From the NCBI GenBank assembly GCA_900759435.1, contig CAAEVD010000019.1:1-9086 (forward strand): DNA of 9,086 nucleotides. Reading direction: 5' to 3'. How positions within the stretch are numbered: position 1 is the first letter of the stretch; the number at the start of each line of letters is the position of its first letter. The stretch is from an uncultured Collinsella sp. (GTDB lineage Bacteria > Actinomycetota > Coriobacteriia > Coriobacteriales > Coriobacteriaceae). The notes beneath the pieces were generated by a model. The model was not told where the DNA came from and ran no database searches. It saw only the letters and a program-made list of their open reading frames with translations. A program made the translations under genes and the position numbers. Shown here piece by piece: positions 5,208 to 9,086 of this stretch.

Positions 5208-5972
5208 ATGGCAGGAAGACGCGAGAAACTGCGCCGCGTCGGGATCATCCCCGAATACCGCGGCTTTACCCCCGATGGCCTGGCGAGCGGAGACGCCATC
5301 GACATGACGATCGACGAACTCGAGGTGCTGCGCCTGTGCGACCTGGAAGGCCTTAACCAAGAGGCAGTCGCACAGCAGATGGGCATCGCGCGCGCCACGG
5401 TGGCGGCAATCTGCAGCCGTGCGCATCGCAAGGTAGCAAATGCGCTGGTCAACGGACGAGCGCTCATCATCGAGGGCGGCAATATCGCGTACTCCCCCAT
5501 CACCACAGCGACGGCCGCATGGCCAGCAAAGGAGGTCGACACCATGAGGGTGGCAACCACGTACGACAACGGCAACATCTTTATGCACTTTGGCCGCAGC
5601 GAGCAGTTCAAGATCTACGACATTCAGGACGGCAAGGTGCTCAACGAGCAGGTCGTGGGCACCGGCGGCACCGGCCACGGCGCCCTGGCGGGCCTGCTCG
5701 CCAACGGCGGTGTGGACACGCTCATCTGCGGCGGCATCGGCGGTGGCGCCATCAACGCGCTTGCCCAAGCCGGCATCACGGTATACGCAGGTGCCCAGGG
5801 CAGCTGCGACGCTTGCGTCGAAGCCCTTATTGCCGGCACGCTCGCACAGAACGGCGAGGCCACATGCGGCTGCCACGGCCATGACCACGGCCACGCCCAC
5901 GAACACGGCGAGTCCTGCAGCTGCCACGACCATCACGAGCACGAGGGCCACGAGGGCTGTGGCTGCCACTAA
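5208..5972 (+). CDS. DUF134 helix-turn-helix domain fused to a NifX/NifB-type metallocluster-binding domain with a His/Cys-rich tail
   Basis: Residues 1-95 match the DUF134 pattern (RRVGIIPEYRGFTP, then MTIDELEVLRLCDLEGLNQE), with a sigma-region-4-like helix-turn-helix at about 48-80 (NQEAVAQQMGIARATVAAI). A linker at 96-112 leads to a dinitrogenase iron-molybdenum cofactor (NifX/NifB C-terminal) domain at 113-213: MRVATTYDNGNIFMHFGRSEQFKIYDI, GTGGTGHGALAGLL, LICGGIGGGAINAL. The last 35 residues hold 12 His and 6 Cys. AAGGAGG lies 4 nt before the ATG. DUF134 proteins are presumed DNA-binding; NifX-like domains carry Fe-S/Mo clusters in known cases. I infer a metal- or cofactor-responsive regulator that may control its own promoter through the two palindromes upstream. 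No nif genes are visible here. ATG at 5544 (residue 113) has its own strong ribosome-binding site. Function is unproven; domain assignments are good. Confidence 0.9.
   Translation: MAGRREKLRRVGIIPEYRGFTPDGLASGDAIDMTIDELEVLRLCDLEGLNQEAVAQQMGIARATVAAICSRAHRKVANALVNGRALIIEGGNIAYSPITTATAAWPAKEVDTMRVATTYDNGNIFMHFGRSEQFKIYDIQDGKVLNEQVVGTGGTGHGALAGLLANGGVDTLICGGIGGGAINALAQAGITVYAGAQGSCDACVEALIAGTLAQNGEATCGCHGHDHGHAHEHGESCSCHDHHEHEGHEGCGCH
5528..5546 (+). promoter_or_regulatory. Strong internal ribosome-binding site and in-frame ATG at the domain junction
   Basis: AAAGGAGG (5528-5535) is followed after 8 nt by ATG at 5544-5546, in the frame of the fusion gene. The ATG is the natural first codon of a stand-alone NifX-like protein (MRVATTYDNGN), which would be 142 residues and end at the same stop at 5972. 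It indicates either two translation products from one gene or a relic of two former genes now joined. Confidence 0.55.
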
Positions 5973-6034
5973 CGGCACGACACCGCGAGCTCGGGGCGCG
6001 ACGCTGAACGCAACCCAACAATCAAAGCCAACAA

Positions 6035-6068
6035 CAAAGGCCACCCGGTAGCTTCCGAGTGGCCTTTG
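6035..6068. terminator. Bidirectional hairpin terminator between the DUF134-NifX gene and ffh
   Basis: CAAAGGCCAC (6035-6044) and GTGGCCTTTG (6059-6068) are perfect complements. Inside them CGG and CCG add three more pairs after one mismatch, around a TAGCTT loop. It lies 62 bp after the fusion gene and 24 bp after the ffh stop, two convergent genes. The flanking AAA/TTT gives a short U-tract in either direction. Confidence 0.8.
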
Positions 6069-6092
6069 CCATATCAAACTGGAATTAGAGCT

Positions 6093-7568
6093 CTATTTCT
6101 TATTACGCATCTGTGCTTCCATCTGGCGCAGCAGCTCCATATCGGACTTGGGACCGCCCGTACCCAAGCCGCCCATGCCGCCCAGACCCATAGCGTCCAG
6201 GCCAGGGATATTGGGCATGCGCATCCTCTTGCCCTTCTTACCCTTTTTGCCCTTCTTGCCGCCGGCCTGTGCCTGATTGGCCATCGTGCGCATGCGGCCC
6301 ATCATCTTATTCATCTCGCCCCACTGCTTCATAAGGCTGTTGACCTCGGTGGGGGTTACGCCGGCGCCCTTGGCGATACGCGCGCGGCGCTGGCCGTTGA
6401 TGATGGAGGGACGCAGGCGCTCCTCCTTGGTCATCGACATGATGATGGCCTCGTTCTTATCGAAGATGCCCTCGTCCAGGTTGCCGCCCATCTGGTTAAG
6501 CGCACGCTGACCACCGGGGAGCATGCCCAGGATACCCTTCATGCCGCCCATCTTTTTGACGGCTTTCATCTGGTCGAGCATATCGTTCATGGTAAAGCCC
6601 TCGCGCAGCATGCGCTCGGCAGCCTCAAGCTGCTCGGCGTCGGCTGCCTCCTGGGCCTTCTCGATAATGCCGACAACATCGCCCATGCCTAAGATGCGCT
6701 TGGCCATGCGATCGGGATAGAACGGCTCAAGCGAATCGGGTTTCTCGCCCATGCTCACAAACTTGATGGGCTTACCGGTCACCTGACGCACCGAAAGTGC
6801 GCCACCGCCACGGGCATCGCCGTCGAGCTTGGAGATGATCACACCGTCAAAGTCGGTGCGATCGGCGAAGGTCGAAACGACGTTGACGATGTCCTGGCCG
6901 GTCATGGCGTCGACGACCATCAGCACCTGGTCGGGCTTGACGGCCTTCTTGATGTCGACGGCCTCCTGCATCATCTGCTCGTCGATCTGAAGACGACCGG
7001 CGGTATCGACGATGACCACGTCACGCAGGTGGTCGACGGCCTCTTGGATGGCGCCCTTGGCAATATCGACCGGGTGCGCGCCGTCACCGCGGAAGACCGG
7101 CACGCCGATCTCGCCACCGAGCGTGGCCAGCTGGTCGGCAGCGGCGGGACGGTAGACATCGCACGCGGCGAGCAGCGGCGAGCGGCCCTGCTTCTTGAGC
7201 AGGTAAGCCAGCTTTACGGCCGCCGTGGTCTTACCGGAGCCCTGCAGGCCCACGAGCATGATGACATTGGGAATGCGGTTACTAAAGACGAGCTTGCTCT
7301 CGGTGGAGCCGAGCATCTCGGTGAGCTCGTCGAGCACGATCTTGACGACGTTTTGCGCCGGCGACAGCGACTCCATGACCTCGGCGGTCATGCAGCGCTC
7401 CTTGGTCTTGGCGACGAACTCCTTGACGACCTTAAAGTTAACGTCGGCCTCGAGCAGTGCCATGCGAATATCGCGCATGGCCGAAGTAATATCGGCCTCG
7501 GTCAGCTTACCCTTGCCGCGCAGGCGGTCAAATGTGTCGTTGAGGCGATCGCTCAGGGAATCAAACAC
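6093..7568 (-). CDS. ffh: Signal recognition particle protein Ffh (SRP54)
   Basis: Ffh binds SRP RNA and signal sequences and delivers ribosomes to FtsY at the membrane. The 491-residue protein has the N domain (1-about 90), the GTPase G domain with G1 GLQGSGKT (107-114), DVYRPAA (137-143), DTAGR (188-192) and SKLD (246-249; TKLD in many homologues), and a Met-rich M domain from about 300. The M domain includes the SRP RNA-binding helix INGQRRARIAKGAGVTPTEVN (390-410). A C-terminal extension carries GKKGKKGKKGKRMRM (about 437-451) and then a Gly/Met-rich stretch (GLGGMGGLGTGG), making it longer than E. coli Ffh of about 450 residues. The start is GTG at 7568 with AAGGAG 6 nt upstream; this site overlaps the stop codon of ftsY, so the two are co-translated in tandem. 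Last gene of smc-ftsY-ffh. Confidence 0.97.
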   Translation of the reverse strand: MFDSLSDRLNDTFDRLRGKGKLTEADITSAMRDIRMALLEADVNFKVVKEFVAKTKERCMTAEVMESLSPAQNVVKIVLDELTEMLGSTESKLVFSNRIPNVIMLVGLQGSGKTTAAVKLAYLLKKQGRSPLLAACDVYRPAAADQLATLGGEIGVPVFRGDGAHPVDIAKGAIQEAVDHLRDVVIVDTAGRLQIDEQMMQEAVDIKKAVKPDQVLMVVDAMTGQDIVNVVSTFADRTDFDGVIISKLDGDARGGGALSVRQVTGKPIKFVSMGEKPDSLEPFYPDRMAKRILGMGDVVGIIEKAQEAADAEQLEAAERMLREGFTMNDMLDQMKAVKKMGGMKGILGMLPGGQRALNQMGGNLDEGIFDKNEAIIMSMTKEERLRPSIINGQRRARIAKGAGVTPTEVNSLMKQWGEMNKMMGRMRTMANQAQAGGKKGKKGKKGKRMRMPNIPGLDAMGLGGMGGLGTGGPKSDMELLRQMEAQMRNKK

Positions 7569-7578
7569 TGGTTACTCC

Positions 7579-8496
7579 TTAGTTGGACTCGCCCACCAGG
7601 GCGCGGCAGAAATCTTTGGCGTTAAACTCCTGCAGGTCATCGACCTGCTCGCCCACGCCGATGCGCAGGATCGGGAGCTTGAGCTTCTCGGCCACGGCCA
7701 TGGCAATACCGCCCTTAGCCGTGCCGTCGAGCTTAGTCATGATAATACCGTCCAGGCCCAGCGCCTCGTTAAACTCGAGCGCCTGGTTCAGACCGTTCTG
7801 ACCAGTGGCGGCATCGATCACAAGCACGACCGAGACCGGCATGGGACCGGCGGCCATATTGGCGGCGCGCTTACGGGTCACATTGACCACCTTGGCGAGC
7901 TCGCGCATGAGCTCGGGACTCGTGTGCAGACGGCCGGCGGTATCGATGAGCACCAGGTCGCTGCCGCGCTTATCGGCCTCGTCGAGCACGTCATAGCACA
8001 CGCTCGCAGGATCGGAGCCGCGGTCACGCTTGATAACCGGTACGCCGGCACGCTGACCCCACACATCGAGCTGCTCGATAGCGGCGGCGCGGAAGGTGTC
8101 GGCCGAACCGATGACCACGTTCTTGCCGCGGGCGGCCATGGCGCTCGCAATCTTGCCGACCGTGGTGGTCTTGCCGGCGCCGTTGATACCGACAAACAGC
8201 ACGCAGCTCGGCGTATCGGAAAACGGGTCGCGCTCAACAGGCACAAAATGGCCCTCGAGCTGCTCGGCCAGGGCGCGGCGAAGCTGCGGGGCGGTCTTGA
8301 GGTTCTTCTTGGCAGCGGCGTCGCGCAGGTCATCGGAGACCTGAATGGCGACCTCGGCACCCATGTCACCCATAACGAGGGTGTCCTCAAGGTCCTCCCA
8401 AAAATCCTCGTCGACCTCACCGCCAAAGTAGAAGACCTCGTTGAGGGCCTCGCGGCTGCGCTCAAGTCCGCGCGAGAGTGCGTCAAAGAATCCCAT
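7579..8496 (-). CDS. ftsY: SRP receptor GTPase FtsY
   Basis: FtsY is the membrane-associated receptor that pairs with Ffh through reciprocal GTPase activation. The 305-residue product is the short NG-only form: it lacks the long acidic A domain of E. coli FtsY, though the N-terminus (MGFFDALSRGLERSREALNE) is the usual amphipathic lipid-contacting helix. Motifs seen are GINGAGKTTT (103-112), SADTFRAAAIEQL (131-143), DTAGRLHTS (185-193), TKLDGTAKGG (254-263) and IGVGEQVDDLQEF (279-291). The ATG at 8496 overlaps the smc stop by one base (TAATG), and there is no close Shine-Dalgarno, which points to translational coupling. Its own stop, TAA, is part of the ffh ribosome-binding site. The name is secure because the two paralogous GTPases sit side by side and this one has the FtsY-type ends and no M domain. 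Confidence 0.97.
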   Translation of the reverse strand: MGFFDALSRGLERSREALNEVFYFGGEVDEDFWEDLEDTLVMGDMGAEVAIQVSDDLRDAAAKKNLKTAPQLRRALAEQLEGHFVPVERDPFSDTPSCVLFVGINGAGKTTTVGKIASAMAARGKNVVIGSADTFRAAAIEQLDVWGQRAGVPVIKRDRGSDPASVCYDVLDEADKRGSDLVLIDTAGRLHTSPELMRELAKVVNVTRKRAANMAAGPMPVSVVLVIDAATGQNGLNQALEFNEALGLDGIIMTKLDGTAKGGIAMAVAEKLKLPILRIGVGEQVDDLQEFNAKDFCRALVGESN

Positions 8497-9086
8497 TATG
8501 CATTCACGACCTTTCCGGTTTCGCGATCGAGTTTTTGCGAGACGACGCGACTGACGCCGTCGGCTTGCATCGAGACGCCGTAGAGAACGTCAGCATCCTC
8601 CATAGTACGGCGCTGATGCGAGATTACCAAGAGCTGCGTATCGGAACGCAGCACATCGAGGGCGCCGATGAGCTTAGACAGGTTGGCGTCGTCGAGCGCA
8701 GCCTCGACCTCGTCCAGCACATAGAACGGCACCGTGCGAGTACGGTATACGGCAAAGAGCAGGGCGAGCGCCGTCAGGCTCTTCTCGCCACCCGACATGA
8801 GCATCATCTTGGTGATGCGCTTACCGCGCGGCTGCGCCACGACCTCAATGCCCGTCTCGGCCGGATGCTCGGGGTCGGTCATCTCCAGATGCGCCTGGCC
8901 ACCCGGGAACAGCATGGCAAAGATCTCGCGGAAGTTCGCATCGACCTTCTCAAAGGTCACCAGGAAGGCCTTGCGCATCTTGCGGTCAATCGCCACGGTG
9001 ATCTTGGTGAGCGCCTTGCGCGCGCTCTCCAGATCGGCCAGCTGCTCCTCGATGTAATCGGCGCGGCGCTTGAGCTGCTCGTACTC
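8496..9086 (-). CDS. smc: Chromosome segregation ATPase SMC, C-terminal part (cut by window edge)
   Basis: SMC forms a ring-shaped dimer that, with ScpA and ScpB, compacts and separates chromosomes. Only the last 196 residues are present. They start in the end of the coiled coil (EYEQLKRRADYIEEQLADLE) and continue into the C-terminal half of the ABC ATPase head. The ABC signature LMSGGEKSLTALALLFA lies at about 96-112, the Walker B and D-loop FYVLDEVEAALDDAN at 121-135, and the H-switch VISHQRRTMEDAD at 154-166. The SGGEKsLTALALLFA-LDEVeAALDDAN arrangement is specific for SMC rather than RecN or Rad50. The gene ends at TAA (8498-8496), which overlaps the ftsY ATG. The smc-ftsY-ffh order is common in Gram-positive bacteria, where it joins chromosome and secretion genes in one transcript. 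Confidence 0.97.
   Translation of the reverse strand, partial: EYEQLKRRADYIEEQLADLESARKALTKITVAIDRKMRKAFLVTFEKVDANFREIFAMLFPGGQAHLEMTDPEHPAETGIEVVAQPRGKRITKMMLMSGGEKSLTALALLFAVYRTRTVPFYVLDEVEAALDDANLSKLIGALDVLRSDTQLLVISHQRRTMEDADVLYGVSMQADGVSRVVSQKLDRETGKVVNA

Noticed and set aside
5042..5611. N-terminal extension of thyA by about 190 codons
   Set aside because: It would cross the divergent promoter region and the DUF134 gene. The ATG at 5041 has an AGGAGG site and matches the usual ThyA N-terminus.
5175..6077. Minus-strand open frame of 300 codons
   Set aside because: It is antisense to the DUF134-NifX gene and overlaps the terminator; it shows only Ala/Val-rich low complexity.
7225..8583. 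Long plus-strand open frame of 452 codons
   Set aside because: It is antisense to ffh, ftsY and the end of smc; its sequence is a mirror of their conserved GTPase codons.

Overview
The window looks like a chromosomal housekeeping stretch from a high-GC anaerobic actinobacterium. Gene content, protein style and the smc-ftsY-ffh order suggest a Coriobacteriia member, perhaps Collinsella or a relative; this is inferred from style, as no search was run. Almost every base is assigned to a gene or a short control region. No gap exceeds 300 bases, and I see no tRNA, rRNA, CRISPR array, transposase or prophage gene.

Layout from left to right: (1) the N-terminal part of the membrane protease FtsH, minus strand and cut by the left edge; (2) a compact CobO/BtuR-like corrinoid adenosyltransferase, plus strand, transcribed divergently from ftsH; (3) a MATE-family efflux pump, minus strand, converging on it. 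The stop codons of genes 2 and 3 both lie inside one perfect 30-bp palindrome. (4) A leftward thyA-folA-SpoU methyltransferase cluster: ThyA makes dTMP and consumes methylene-tetrahydrofolate, DHFR regenerates tetrahydrofolate, and a TrmH/SpoU RNA methyltransferase follows after two hairpins. (5) Divergent from thyA, a gene fusing an N-terminal DUF134 helix-turn-helix domain to a NifX/NifB-type (dinitrogenase iron-molybdenum cofactor) domain with a His/Cys-rich tail. (6) After a strong bidirectional hairpin, the leftward smc-ftsY-ffh operon: the C-terminus of the chromosome-condensation ATPase SMC, the SRP receptor and the SRP54 GTPase, joined by overlapping or nearly touching stop and start codons.

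The most unusual part is the DUF134-NifX locus at 5125-5972. Its promoter is flanked by two near-identical palindromes centred 53 bp apart (about five helical turns), one just upstream of the likely -35 box and one over the likely start point. Inside the reading frame, exactly at the domain junction, a near-consensus Shine-Dalgarno sequence sits 8 nt before an in-frame ATG. The locus could therefore make both a full DNA-binding metal/cofactor sensor and a free NifX-like metal-binding protein from one gene. This is a hypothesis from sequence alone.
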